A stretch of DNA of 64,000 nucleotides from Lentisphaerota bacterium (GTDB taxonomy: Bacteria; Verrucomicrobiota; Lentisphaeria; Victivallales; Victivallaceae), in contig SUVX01000011.1 in assembly GCA_015061725.1 (NCBI GenBank), forward strand, positions 1 through 64,000. Direction: 5' to 3'. Numbering within the stretch: position 1 is the stretch's first letter; each line of letters begins with the position of its first letter. Positions 16,031 through 25,286 of this stretch are shown piece after piece. The position numbers and the translations under genes were made by a program. The notes beneath the pieces were generated by a model. It saw nothing but the letters and a program-made list of their open reading frames with translations, made no database searches and had not been told where the DNA came from.

Positions 16031-18019
16031 ATGGAAAACGAAAAACAGCCGGAAAACAAATCCCCCGAACCGCAGAACAAAAAAACCGCAAAACAGCGCC
16101 GCGCCCCCAAAGCGGCAATCATCTGGCTGGTTATTCTTCTGACATTGGGCGGACTTCTGCTTTTCCGTGACTCAGGGTCATCACGAAAGACCGATCTCAA
16201 CCAGACAGAATTTGAACAAAGCCTCGCTGCCGGAAAAATCGTCAGTGCCGTTCTTGTCAACGAAAATGACAATGTTTTCACGGTTGAAGGACGCATCAAA
16301 CTCACCGGAATTGACAGCAAAAACAGCAAGGATGGTACCGGATTTTACCGTTCAAGAGTCATCTACTCAGAGAAGCTCAACACTCTTCTGAGCAAAACCA
16401 GCGTCAAAGTCGGCAGTAATAACAACGGCTTGTGGAACTTTCTCCTGATGGGTATTCTGCCTGTCCTGCTGATTGTCGGCGTGATTTACTTTATCTCAAT
16501 GCGCCAGATGCGCAACGGGCAGGGTGCGATGGATTTCGGCAAGAGCAAAGCCCGCATGATTCCGCCGGATGAACTCAACGTCAAATTCGACGACATTGCC
16601 GGTGCCGATGAAGCTAAAGAAGAAATACAGGAAATCGTGGAGTATCTCCGCGACCCCATCCGTTTTCAGCTTATCGGCGGCAAGATTCCCAAAGGCTGCC
16701 TTCTGGTGGGCAATCCGGGAACGGGTAAAACCCTGATGGCAAAAGCTGTTGCCTGCGAAGCGGGAGTGCCGTTCTTTTCAATCAGCGGTTCAGACTTTGT
16801 TGAAATGTTTGTCGGCGTGGGCGCAAGCAGAGTCCGCGATATGTTCAACCAGGCGCGCAAACACACGCCCTGTCTGATTTTCATTGACGAAATTGATGCC
16901 GTCGGACGCAGCCGTTTTTCAGGCTGGGGCGGCGGACATGATGAACGCGAACAGACCCTCAACGCCATGCTCGTTGAGATGGACGGTCTTGAAAGCCGCA
17001 ACGGCGTAATCGTTCTGGCGGCGACCAACCGTCCGGATGTGCTTGACCCTGCACTGCTCCGCCCCGGACGTTTTGACCGTCAGGTGGTTATGGATCTGCC
17101 GGATATCGCCGGACGTAAACAAATCCTTGAAGTTCACATCAAGCGCATCAAGGTTACGGACGACATTGATCTGGATGTTCTCGCCCGCACCACTCCCGGA
17201 TTCAGCGGTGCCGATCTTGCCAACGTCTGCAACGAAGCGGCATTGCTTGCCGCACGCAGAAACAAAGAAGCTGTTTCTCAGGCTGAACTTGAAGAAGCGC
17301 GCGACAAAGTCAATTACGGCACGGAACGCCGCAGCCGCAAAATTACGGAACGTGAACGGGTACTCACTGCTTATCACGAAGCGGGACACGCTCTTGTGGC
17401 ACTGCATGACGAACATTGTACGCCTGTCCACAAAGTGACGATCATTCCGCGCGGACAGGCATACCTGGGCGCAACGTTCACCATGCCCAAAGAGGACGTC
17501 TATACCAGAAGCAAACTGGAACTTGAAGCTGAGATGGCAATGTGCATGGGCGGAAGAGCCGCCGAAGAATTGACCATGGGCGATATCACAACGGGCGCCT
17601 CCGCCGATATCCAGCACCTGACGGCGATTGCCCGCAAGATGGTGTGCATGTTCGGCATGACCGATGTGATCGGACCGACCCAGATGGGCGATTTTGCCGT
17701 TCACCCGCACCTGCGTATCGACGGACCGACACCCGATCAGCTGGCTCCTGAAACCGCCCGGGAAATCGACCTTGAAATCCGCCGTCTGGTGAATACGGCT
17801 CTTGAAAAGGCAAGAACCTGCCTGACCGAACACCGGGACGAACTGGAAAAACTCGCACAGGCACTTCTTGAAAGAGAAACCATTTCCATTGATGAAATTG
17901 ATGTTCTCCTTGGAAGAAAACCTGCTCCTGAAGCAGAATCTCCCGAAACTGAAACTGAAATTGCGGAGAATGCAGATGACAGTGACGGAACTTCTGCCGC
18001 TGCTGAAACAGACCTCTGA
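16031..18019 (+). CDS. ftsH: ATP-dependent zinc metalloprotease FtsH
   Basis: 662 residues; the ATG at 16031 follows AGGAG by 7 nt. Two membrane helices (about 29-46 and 139-157) flank a small periplasmic domain. The AAA+ module has Walker A GNPGTGKT (227-234), Walker [11 protein letters not shown] and SRH around [20 protein letters not shown]; the zinc motif HEAGH is at 449-453, with the third ligand region in [12 protein letters not shown]. FtsH degrades misassembled membrane proteins and some regulators. The C-terminal tail is acidic ([15 protein letters not shown]) and overlaps the DUF167 gene by 44 nt. Since BI-1 and HflKC proteins are classical FtsH partners, it is notable that both families occur nearby. 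Confidence 0.97.
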   Translation: MENEKQPENKSPEPQNKKTAKQRRAPKAAIIWLVILLTLGGLLLFRDSGSSRKTDLNQTEFEQSLAAGKIVSAVLVNENDNVFTVEGRIKLTGIDSKNSKDGTGFYRSRVIYSEKLNTLLSKTSVKVGSNNNGLWNFLLMGILPVLLIVGVIYFISMRQMRNGQGAMDFGKSKARMIPPDELNVKFDDIAGADEAKEEIQEIVEYLRDPIRFQLIGGKIPKGCLLVGNPGTGKTLMAKAVACEAGVPFFSISGSDFVEMFVGVGASRVRDMFNQARKHTPCLIFIDEIDAVGRSRFSGWGGGHDEREQTLNAMLVEMDGLESRNGVIVLAATNRPDVLDPALLRPGRFDRQVVMDLPDIAGRKQILEVHIKRIKVTDDIDLDVLARTTPGFSGADLANVCNEAALLAARRNKEAVSQAELEEARDKVNYGTERRSRKITERERVLTAYHEAGHALVALHDEHCTPVHKVTIIPRGQAYLGATFTMPKEDVYTRSKLELEAEMAMCMGGRAAEELTMGDITTGASADIQHLTAIARKMVCMFGMTDVIGPTQMGDFAVHPHLRIDGPTPDQLAPETAREIDLEIRRLVNTALEKARTCLTEHRDELEKLAQALLERETISIDEIDVLLGRKPAPEAESPETETEIAENADDSDGTSAAAETDL

Positions 18020-18296
18020 CGGCAAAGTCATTCTCCCGCTGCACGTCCAGCCGGGCGCAAAACGTGATGCCATTGCCGGCATGTACGGGGAACAGGCGTT
18101 GAAACTTGCAACTTCAGCGCCTCCGGTGGACGGAAAAGCCAATGCAGCATTGCGGAAACTTCTCTCGAAGTGGCTGGGGATTCCGCAGGCACAAATTGAA
18201 CTTAAAAGCGGATTGACCGGGCGTGACAAACAGTTTGTCATTTCCGGACTTCCGCAGACAGAAATAGCAAATAAATTAGTTGAAAACTCAAAATGA
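17976..18296 (+). CDS. DUF167 (YggU-like) protein
   Basis: 106 residues from the ATG at 17976, 8 nt after GGAG. The diagnostic DUF167 block is LHVQPGAKRDAIAGMYGEQALKLATSAPPVDGKANAAL followed by SGLTGRDKQFVI. Family function is unknown; small basic cytosolic proteins of this type are widespread. It lies 44 nt into the end of ftsH in another frame and overlaps the following phosphoglycerate mutase gene by 4 nt (ATGA), so it is translationally coupled on both sides. Confidence 0.9.
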   Translation: MTVTELLPLLKQTSDGKVILPLHVQPGAKRDAIAGMYGEQALKLATSAPPVDGKANAALRKLLSKWLGIPQAQIELKSGLTGRDKQFVISGLPQTEIANKLVENSK

Positions 18297-19507
18297 AAAA
18301 AAAGGCTATCATCTTTTTGGCTGACGGCATGGCAGATGATCCGTTGGAAGAACTGGGCGGTAAGACCCCGCTCGAATACGCTCACACCCCCGGAATGGAC
18401 AGCATTGCGGCAAGAGGCTGCTCCGGAACATTCCGCACATTACCCGACGGACTGCCGACTTCAAGCGACGTTGCAAATATGTCCGTCATGGGTTATTATC
18501 CCGAAGAGAACTACCCCGGCCGCGGTCCTATTGAGGCAACCGCACAGGGAATCGAACTGGGACCGGACGATATCGCCTGGCGCTGCAATCTGGTTTACGC
18601 TTCAGATGACGGTGTTCTGCGCGATTACTCCGCCGGACATATTTCTGAAAAAGATGCCGCTGAGTTGATGAAAGCACTTCAGGACGAATTCGGCAGTGAC
18701 GAAGTCACTTTTTATTCCGGCGTAAGTTACCGCAACCTGCTGGTTCTTCACGGCAAACGTTTTTCTGATAAAGTCAACTACTTCAAACCGGACTCCTCTC
18801 AGGATCTGCCTCTTGACGAACTTTATCTTTCTCCCGCCGATGATTCTCAGGAAGCGGCGGATACCGTGGCTTTTCTGCGCGATCTGGAAGAAAAGGCGGC
18901 AAAATTTCTCGCTTCTCATCCGGTCAATGCGGGCAAAGCCGCACCCGGCAACAGAATCTGGCCGTGGAGTCCCGGACGCCGTCCCAAACTTCCCCGTTTC
19001 AATATCCAGTACAAGGGGAAAATCGGTGCGATCATCAGTGCGGTGGACGTCATCAAAGGTATCGGCAGATGTTCCGGCATGACCGTTCTGCACGTTCCCG
19101 GCGCAACGGGTTTTGTGGATACCAACTACAAAGGCAAGGCCGAAGCGGCTCTGGCGGCTCTGGAAACACATGATTTTGTCTATCTGCATGTTGAAGCCAT
19201 TGATGAGTGCTCGCACATGGGCGACCTCAAATTGAAACTTCAGGCGATTGAAGAATTTGACAAATATATCGTAACTCCCGTTCTTAAAGCCCTTGAAAAC
19301 AGAGATGACGTCAACGTTGCTGTTCTGCCGGATCACCCGGTTCCCATCAAATTGAGACAGCACACGACAACGCCCGTTCCTGTTGCGGCGGCAGGTCCTG
19401 ATTTCACACCGGATGAGATAACTTCTTACAACGAGAAGCTCGCCCCGGGCGGTACGCTCGGCAACCTTGACGGAGATAAACTTGTCCGTCGTCTGCTGGG
19501 GATGTAA
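18293..19507 (+). CDS. apgM: cofactor-independent phosphoglycerate mutase, archaeal (ApgM) type
   Basis: 404 residues, alkaline-phosphatase superfamily. IIFLADGMADDPLEEL provides the first metal ligand, PTSSDVANMSVMGYYP the phospho-serine nucleophile region, RGPIEATAQGIEL the substrate loop, and HVEAIDECSHMGD plus VAVLPDHPVP the C-terminal metal ligands. The enzyme interconverts 3- and 2-phosphoglycerate in glycolysis without 2,3-BPG. Some members of this branch are annotated as homoserine kinase-like, so the exact substrate is a family-based assignment. It overlaps DUF167 by 4 nt and is followed 3 nt later by recX. Confidence 0.88.
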   Translation: MKKKAIIFLADGMADDPLEELGGKTPLEYAHTPGMDSIAARGCSGTFRTLPDGLPTSSDVANMSVMGYYPEENYPGRGPIEATAQGIELGPDDIAWRCNLVYASDDGVLRDYSAGHISEKDAAELMKALQDEFGSDEVTFYSGVSYRNLLVLHGKRFSDKVNYFKPDSSQDLPLDELYLSPADDSQEAADTVAFLRDLEEKAAKFLASHPVNAGKAAPGNRIWPWSPGRRPKLPRFNIQYKGKIGAIISAVDVIKGIGRCSGMTVLHVPGATGFVDTNYKGKAEAALAALETHDFVYLHVEAIDECSHMGDLKLKLQAIEEFDKYIVTPVLKALENRDDVNVAVLPDHPVPIKLRQHTTTPVPVAAAGPDFTPDEITSYNEKLAPGGTLGNLDGDKLVRRLLGM

Positions 19508-19510
19508 TAT

Positions 19511-20005
19511 ATGGCAACTCCCCGGTGCTCAGCTCTGGAAAAAGCCATGCGGATTCTCAGTGTTTCCGCAAAAACCGGGCATGAACTTAAAGAAAAACTG
19601 CTGCAAAGCGGTTACGGTCCGACAGAAGCAGAGAGTGCAGTTGAAGAGTGTATCAAACGCGGATACATCAACGATGCACTCTTTGCGGCGGATTTCACAG
19701 AAGCCAATTTAAGCAGAGGTTCAGGCTGCCGGAAAATCCGTCAGAAACTTCTGCGGCGGGGCATTGACCGCGAACTGGTCGCACAGACCCTTGAGGAATG
19801 CAGCAGTTCAGAACCCGAAAGCGCCCGGCAGGCACTGATTTTCAAGTGGAAAAGCCTGAGCCGCGAAAAAGATCCTTATAAAAAGCGTGCCAAAGCATTC
19901 CGTTTTCTTGCAGGAAGAGGATATCCCCCTGCATTGATAAGTGAATTGATAGAAGAAATAAGCCGTTCCGGAGAGGATTTTCCGGAAAATGAAACGGAGA
20001 TTTGA
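19511..20005 (+). CDS. recX: regulatory protein RecX
   Basis: 164 residues. Three helical RecX repeats are recognisable: RILSVSAKTGHELKEKLLQSGY, YINDALFAADFTEANLSRGSGCRKIRQKLLRRGIDRELV, and the C-terminal RFLAGRGYPPALISELIEEI. RecX binds RecA filaments and limits strand exchange. recA is not adjacent; the gene sits in an operon between phosphoglycerate mutase and the next gene, whose ATG overlaps its stop (TGATG). Confidence 0.85.
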   Translation: MATPRCSALEKAMRILSVSAKTGHELKEKLLQSGYGPTEAESAVEECIKRGYINDALFAADFTEANLSRGSGCRKIRQKLLRRGIDRELVAQTLEECSSSEPESARQALIFKWKSLSREKDPYKKRAKAFRFLAGRGYPPALISELIEEISRSGEDFPENETEI

Positions 20006-21147
20006 TGATGAAACGTCTGCTTTTCTGTTTTTTTCTGCTTTTTTATGTCTGCACCCTCTCAGCCCTGCGCTGCGGTGATGATGTTGTGGAGTTATCCGGA
20101 ATCAAATGGCTGCGGGGCACACCGCAGACGTTGACATTAAAACACAACAAAGAGGGCAGACGCGAATACCGGATTGCCGTCTTCATGCTGACCAATACTG
20201 CAAATTCAGTTCAAACTTTAAGAGTTCTCAATCAGTTGGCTCAACGCTATGCCGACATGGTCCAAATCAGTGTTATCACGCCCGACTCAGAGCAGGATGC
20301 AAACAATCTGCTGGGACGTATACACACACCGTATCTTTCTTTCGGTGTTGACAGCAAACGTCATCTGACATTCCGTTACATGGGCGGCAGTATGCTTTTT
20401 CCCATGGCTTTTGTCGCCGGACAGATGCGGACAATCGAATGGTGCGGTGAAGCCATTGATCTGCCCGAACTTCTGGAAGAGACAGCAAAAAATCCGATTG
20501 ATACAGACAAATATGAAAAAATCTCCCCGCTGCTGGATGAACTTCAAATGCTCCTGCAAAGCCGCGACAACCGCAAAATGCGCCTGACTGCTTCGCGGAT
20601 ATTCAGAGTTGATCCCGGCAATGCAGCGGCTCTGCGTATGCGGCTTTTTTATCTGGAAAATACTTCAAGAAGTAAAGAGGCATGGGAAACGCTGAATGAA
20701 CAACTTTCCGCCGTTCCCGCCAAAGCACGGCTTTATCACACGGCAGTTGACATGATTGCACGTTATCCGCAGCTTGCCGGAGAACTTACCGCCGTAACAG
20801 ATAAATTTCTCCGCAACATCAAAGATCCGGATTCCTGCGATTACATGACATGGCTGCTGATTGACCGCTTCAGATTCAATTCAGATGCGCTGAAAGCCGC
20901 CGTGAAGATTTATGAAAAAAGCAGAGTTGAAAGCAAAAAACAAAAGCGTTCCCCCGGTTCCTGCGCCGGACACTTCTCAACCGGCGCACTTCTGGCGGCG
21001 AAATTGGGAAACTTCACTAAAGCCATTGAATTGCAACAAAAAGCCGCCGGTATCTGGAAAAAGGAAAATAACAGAAAAGCGGCGGAAGAAGCCGCAAATA
21101 ATGCAGAATATTTTGATCTTTGCCGTAAAACCCGTGTAAAATGGTGA
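20005..21147 (+). CDS. secreted thioredoxin-fold/TPR protein of unknown function
   Basis: About 380 residues. A signal peptide (MMKRLLFCFFLLFYVCTLSA) is followed by a thioredoxin-like domain: an AVFMLTNTANSVQTLRVLNQLAQRYADMVQISVIT strand-helix-strand, then FGVDSKRHLTFRYMGGSMLFPMAFVAG, where the MLFP cis-proline-like site and the missing CXXC suggest no redox activity. The second half (about 170-360) is helical and TPR-like. Two ATGs (20005, 20008) are possible; GGAG is 5 and 8 nt away. It ends the ftsH-recX transcription unit. The specific function cannot be assigned. Confidence 0.7.
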   Translation: MMKRLLFCFFLLFYVCTLSALRCGDDVVELSGIKWLRGTPQTLTLKHNKEGRREYRIAVFMLTNTANSVQTLRVLNQLAQRYADMVQISVITPDSEQDANNLLGRIHTPYLSFGVDSKRHLTFRYMGGSMLFPMAFVAGQMRTIEWCGEAIDLPELLEETAKNPIDTDKYEKISPLLDELQMLLQSRDNRKMRLTASRIFRVDPGNAAALRMRLFYLENTSRSKEAWETLNEQLSAVPAKARLYHTAVDMIARYPQLAGELTAVTDKFLRNIKDPDSCDYMTWLLIDRFRFNSDALKAAVKIYEKSRVESKKQKRSPGSCAGHFSTGALLAAKLGNFTKAIELQQKAAGIWKKENNRKAAEEAANNAEYFDLCRKTRVKW

Positions 21148-21155
21148 GGAAAAAT

Positions 21156-21184
21156 TTGATATTTGCACAAAACAGGTGTATTAT
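21156..21184 (+). promoter_or_regulatory. sigma70-type promoter of the SPFH operon
   Basis: TTGATA (21156-21161) and TATTAT (21179-21184) with a 17-nt spacer, about 55 nt upstream of the first SPFH start codon. AAAAGGAGCTA provides a strong ribosome binding site. Confidence 0.65.
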
Positions 21185-21243
21185 ATAGTTTGGTACATAA
21201 AAAATTTTTTTAAATTTTAATAAATATTAAACAAAAGGAGCTA

Positions 21244-23181
21244 ATGGTGACAAACGAAAATGAGATCCGTACAGCGATTGACAATGCCCGTCTGACCACC
21301 CGTCTTGCAGTGATCGGCTGGATTTTTTCATTGGCAATGCTGATCATAACTGCGGTGCTGAATGCTTATCGCGGCGGCAATGTGTTCGGACTGGCGGTCA
21401 TACCTTTCGGTCTGGCAACGCTTTTCGGTCTGGCGGCAATGATTTACGGTATGCTGGCAACTGCCGCGGCGCAGGAAAGTGAAGAAAAAATCCTGCTTGC
21501 CCGCCGCCGTGCCAATACCAATGCACTGGATGTTGAAGAAGATGTCCGTTTCACATCGGGCAGATCCTTTGAAAATTACAGCAGGTTTGCCCCTTATGTT
21601 CTGGCAGTTACAGGCGCAATCATTACAGCGCTGGTACTGCTTTTCTCATGGCGCAGCTGGGGCAGCACAAATGCGGGCATCACCGGCAGTGCCATCCACT
21701 CTGCCCTGATTGCCGCAGTCATGATGCTTTTGAGTGTTTTTGCCGGAGCGTTCTATATCGGACAATCCCGCACGCCGGCCTTCCGCTGGTTGAGAAGTGT
21801 CGGAGCAAATCTGATTGCGGCGTTTGCCGTTCTTGCTGCTGCGACAATTACTTCTATTTGTTTCCACAGCAATCTCACCTCAGTTGACGGAACGGTTGCA
21901 AAGATTTTCTTCTGGATCTTCGCAGTTCTGGGTGCTGAATTCATCACCAACTTCATCATTGAATTTTACCGTCCGCGCACCATGAAAGAGACACGTCCGG
22001 TTTTTGAGAGCCGTTTGCTTGCACTCTTTACCGAACCCGGCGGTGTCATGCGCAACATTGCTTCCGCACTGGACTATCAGTTCGGCTTCAAAGTTTCCGG
22101 AACCTGGCTTTACAGTTTTGCGGAACGTTCTTTCTTCCCCGTCATCATCGGTGCGGGAGCCATCTTCTGGGCATTTACCATGATCCACGAAGTCGGTCCC
22201 GATCAGGTCGGTGTTCATGAGCGTTTCGGCAAAGTCGTTAAACGTGAACTTTTAAAGCCCGGAATTTACTTTACACTTCCCCGTCCTTTCGGCAATATCC
22301 GCACCTTCAGCTGTACCGAACTGCACCGTGTGGTGATCGGCGAAGTCAGCGATGACGGCACCGATACTTCCAGAGTGCGCGGCAAGGGCGAAACCAGCCG
22401 TGTCGTTCTCTGGACTGAAGAACACGGCAAATCCGACGACAACTTCATTGTTGCCGTTGCACCTGAAGGCAAACGTTCTCCTGAAACAGAAGCGGCATCC
22501 ATTTCCTTTGTCCGCATGACCATTCCGATCCGTTACCGCATCCGTCCTGAGGGCGTGTTCAGTTACGCCTATGACAATGTGGACGTTCCCAGAACGCTGA
22601 TGTTCATCGGCGAACAGGCTGCAACCGAATATCTGGCAAGTTCGGATATGATGGCAGTCATGTCCACCGCCCGCAATAAAGCTGAAGAAGCCATGAAAAA
22701 ACGTGTTCAGGCTCTTGCGGATGCCCGCAATCTGGGTATTGAAGTTGTTTCTCTTACCATTCTCGGCGCCCATCCCCCGGCGGGAGAAGTCGCCCCCGCC
22801 TATCAGAACGTGATCGGCGCCATGGAAGAAAAAGAAACCAAGATTCTTGAAGCTCAGGCTTATGCCGCCAAGACACTTCCGCAATCCGAAGCTCAGGCGC
22901 GGCAGTTCATCGCCGATGCCCGTGCCTATGATTACAAGGTCCGCACAGTTGCCGCCGCAGAAAGTGAACGTTTCACCACGCTGTTGCGCACCTACCGGAT
23001 CATGCCGTCCATGTTCATCTTGAGAAGTTATCTGGAATTTCTGGAACAGGACTGCAAAAATATGCGTAAATTCGTCGTTTCAGCCGGTCTCGGCAATGAG
23101 GTGTTCCAGTTCAACTTTGAGGAAAAAGAACGTCTCGACCTCATCGACACCGACATAACCCAGCTTACAAACAAGAAATAA
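21244..23181 (+). CDS. large SPFH (HflK-like) protein with multi-span N-terminus
   Basis: 645 residues. About six hydrophobic segments occupy residues 20-240 and a further one lies near 296-313 (FFPVIIGAGAIFWAFTMI); an SPFH/band-7 domain then starts at VGPDQVGVHERFGKVVKRELLKPGIYFTLPRPFGNI. The C-terminal third is the usual helical region (EEKETKILEAQAYAAKTLPQSEAQARQF). HflK/HflC proteins form a periplasmic cage that regulates FtsH. Here the membrane domain is much larger than in HflK, so this is a distinct subtype. It is first of three consecutive SPFH genes; an ATG with AGGAG 4-8 nt upstream fixes the start. Confidence 0.85.
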   Translation: MVTNENEIRTAIDNARLTTRLAVIGWIFSLAMLIITAVLNAYRGGNVFGLAVIPFGLATLFGLAAMIYGMLATAAAQESEEKILLARRRANTNALDVEEDVRFTSGRSFENYSRFAPYVLAVTGAIITALVLLFSWRSWGSTNAGITGSAIHSALIAAVMMLLSVFAGAFYIGQSRTPAFRWLRSVGANLIAAFAVLAAATITSICFHSNLTSVDGTVAKIFFWIFAVLGAEFITNFIIEFYRPRTMKETRPVFESRLLALFTEPGGVMRNIASALDYQFGFKVSGTWLYSFAERSFFPVIIGAGAIFWAFTMIHEVGPDQVGVHERFGKVVKRELLKPGIYFTLPRPFGNIRTFSCTELHRVVIGEVSDDGTDTSRVRGKGETSRVVLWTEEHGKSDDNFIVAVAPEGKRSPETEAASISFVRMTIPIRYRIRPEGVFSYAYDNVDVPRTLMFIGEQAATEYLASSDMMAVMSTARNKAEEAMKKRVQALADARNLGIEVVSLTILGAHPPAGEVAPAYQNVIGAMEEKETKILEAQAYAAKTLPQSEAQARQFIADARAYDYKVRTVAAAESERFTTLLRTYRIMPSMFILRSYLEFLEQDCKNMRKFVVSAGLGNEVFQFNFEEKERLDLIDTDITQLTNKK

Positions 23182-23217
23182 TCAACAAATAAAATATATA
23201 TTGGAGGTTTTGACAAC

Positions 23218-24138
23218 ATGGCAAACGGAAACATTTTCAAACATTGGCCCACAATGCTTCTGGGTCTTGCAGTTTCAGCGATACTGCTGATTGCAGTGTT
23301 CTCATTCCAGCTGAACGAAACAGAAAGCGCAGTTGTGACGACTTTCGGACGTCCCGCACAGATTACGGAGCCCGGACTTCATTTCCGCTGGCCTTTCCCC
23401 TTCCAGAAGATTTACCGCTTCGATCACCGCGTGCGCTGCTACGAAGGCAGCTCCGGCAAACTTGAAGAAACCATGACCGGCGACGGACACAATCTGCTTG
23501 TCGGAATCTATGTCAACTTCAAAATCAAAGACGTGGTCAAATTTTTCGTGACCTTTGAAGACGTCACCCGCGCTGAAGATCAGCTCAACTCCCTGATGCG
23601 CGGCGCAAAGAACACCGCCTTCGGTCTCTACCGTGTCAATCAGATTGTCAACACCAATCCCAAAGAAATGCGTCTGGTCGAAATTCAGGACAGAATCAAA
23701 AACGATCTGATCCGGCAGACCAAAGATTACGGTATTGAAATTCTTTCTGTCGGTATCAACACCATCAATGTTCCCAAGACTGTCAGCGAAAAAGTCTTCG
23801 CCCGCATGATTGCCGAACGCAAACGTGTCGCCGATAAATACATTGCCGAAGGTGAAAGCGAAGCCAGCAAGATCCGTATCAACGCCGACAGCGCAAAGGT
23901 CATCAAACTTGCCGATGCCGAAGCAAAGGCAAAAGAGATCCGCGCCAAAGGTGATGCTGAAGCGGCAAAATACTATGCCGTGTTTAAAAAGAATCCGGAA
24001 CTGGCAAAGTTCCTGCGTAAACTCGATGCTCTGCGCGCCATCATGGCAGGACGCACCACCATCGTTGTTGACACCAACACAGCTCCCTTTGATCTCTTGA
24101 AGCAGGGTGCTGAAACTCTGAAGAAAACAGCCAAGTAA
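23218..24138 (+). CDS. hflC: HflC-like SPFH protein
   Basis: 306 residues with one N-terminal membrane anchor (MLLGLAVSAILLIAVFSFQL), then the SPFH domain beginning NETESAVVTTFGRPAQITEPGLHFRWPFPFQKIYRFDHRV. The second half has the typical AERKRVADKYIAEGESEASKIRINADSAKVIKLADAEAKAKEIRAKGDAEA helix, followed by FLRKLDALRA as in HflC. It normally pairs with HflK in an FtsH-regulating complex. It sits 36 nt after the large SPFH gene and 14 nt before the third one. The family is certain; whether FtsH is the partner is inference. Confidence 0.9.
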   Translation: MANGNIFKHWPTMLLGLAVSAILLIAVFSFQLNETESAVVTTFGRPAQITEPGLHFRWPFPFQKIYRFDHRVRCYEGSSGKLEETMTGDGHNLLVGIYVNFKIKDVVKFFVTFEDVTRAEDQLNSLMRGAKNTAFGLYRVNQIVNTNPKEMRLVEIQDRIKNDLIRQTKDYGIEILSVGINTINVPKTVSEKVFARMIAERKRVADKYIAEGESEASKIRINADSAKVIKLADAEAKAKEIRAKGDAEAAKYYAVFKKNPELAKFLRKLDALRAIMAGRTTIVVDTNTAPFDLLKQGAETLKKTAK

Positions 24139-24152
24139 TACGGAGATCAGAG

Positions 24153-25286
24153 ATGGATTCAAATCGGGAAATAAATGAAACAGCATTTGACCGTTCCGGC
24201 CGCTATGAAGCGGGTCTGAAATCTCTGGTCAAGTGTCTGCGCTGGGCATTTGCCCTGCTGCTTGTCGGCATCATCGGAACGCTGGTCTACTTTGTCAGCT
24301 GGGGCGGCTATTTCAGCGTTGAACCCCAGCAGGCTGTTCTGGTGCTGCGTTTCGGCAAAATCATTCAGACTTTCACCACGGGCGGACACTGGTTCCTTCC
24401 CTATCCGGTCAACAAATTTGTCCGTATCCAGACCAATCAGCAGCTGCTCAATGTGGATTTCGTTGCGCCGACTCTGACAGAAAACGAGGCGCCCAATGCT
24501 CTGACGCCGGGCAAGGACAGTTATCTTATTACCGGAGATGCCAACATCGTCCATACCTCCTGGACCGTCAGTTACCGCATCAGCAATCCGGCAAAGTACT
24601 ACACCACGCTCGGAACGCCTGTTGATCCGGTCGTCAACGGACGTATCTCAGGTGATCCTGAATTCAAGGATGCCGATGGTTTTGTCGGCACCCGCGGTCC
24701 TGTGACCTTTCTGCGGAACACTTTCCAACAGGCGGTCATTGAGGCTACTGCCGAATTCAAAGTCGATGATCTGCTCGCCGCAGGACAGGGACGTTATGCG
24801 GAACAGGTCCAGCGTCTTTTCACCCGTCTGCTGACTGCCGCCGACTGCGGTATCACGGTGGATACGGTCACACTCAACCGGGTCTATCCCCCCGCTTTCA
24901 CCAAAGCGGCATTCGATCAGGTGACCGCCGCCAGCACCACGCAGTCCACATTGCGGAACGAGGCTGAGACCTACCGGGTCAACACCGAAAATGAAACGCT
25001 TGCAAAGCAGGCTGAAATCATTGCCGCCGCCGAAACCTACCGCAAACAGACTGTGGCAGTCATTAAGGCTGAAACGACTTATTTTGAAAGCATCTACAAA
25101 GAATATCTTGCCAATTCCGATACAGTGTTGATGGCACTTTACACTTCAACGCTGACAGAGGCATTCCAGTCTCCGGTTGAGGATAAATTCATCCTGGGTA
25201 CCGACGGCAAGGGAACCCGCAAAGTCTGGTTCCAGCTGAACCGCGAGAACAAGGTGAAAGCACCGCAAGCTGAGGAGAAAAAATAA
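24153..25286 (+). CDS. HflK-like SPFH protein
   Basis: 377 residues. A single N-terminal membrane helix (FALLLVGIIGTLVYFVSWGGYF) precedes the SPFH domain (SVEPQQAVLVLRFGKIIQTFTTGGHWFLPYPVNKFVRIQTNQQLL). DTVTLNRVYPPAFTKAAFDQVTAAS is the conserved end of the domain, followed by the ENETLAKQAEIIAAAETYRKQTVA helix. The tail is short and basic/acidic. Its stop codon overlaps the ATG of the P-type ATPase by one base (TAATG), so the SPFH trio and the ATPase are one translation-coupled unit. Probably assembles with the two previous SPFH proteins. Confidence 0.87.
   Translation: MDSNREINETAFDRSGRYEAGLKSLVKCLRWAFALLLVGIIGTLVYFVSWGGYFSVEPQQAVLVLRFGKIIQTFTTGGHWFLPYPVNKFVRIQTNQQLLNVDFVAPTLTENEAPNALTPGKDSYLITGDANIVHTSWTVSYRISNPAKYYTTLGTPVDPVVNGRISGDPEFKDADGFVGTRGPVTFLRNTFQQAVIEATAEFKVDDLLAAGQGRYAEQVQRLFTRLLTAADCGITVDTVTLNRVYPPAFTKAAFDQVTAASTTQSTLRNEAETYRVNTENETLAKQAEIIAAAETYRKQTVAVIKAETTYFESIYKEYLANSDTVLMALYTSTLTEAFQSPVEDKFILGTDGKGTRKVWFQLNRENKVKAPQAEEKK

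Noticed and set aside
16919..18385. 488-residue antisense open frame opposite ftsH
   Set aside because: It is a shadow of the highly biased ftsH and DUF167 coding sequence; ftsH has full family motifs.
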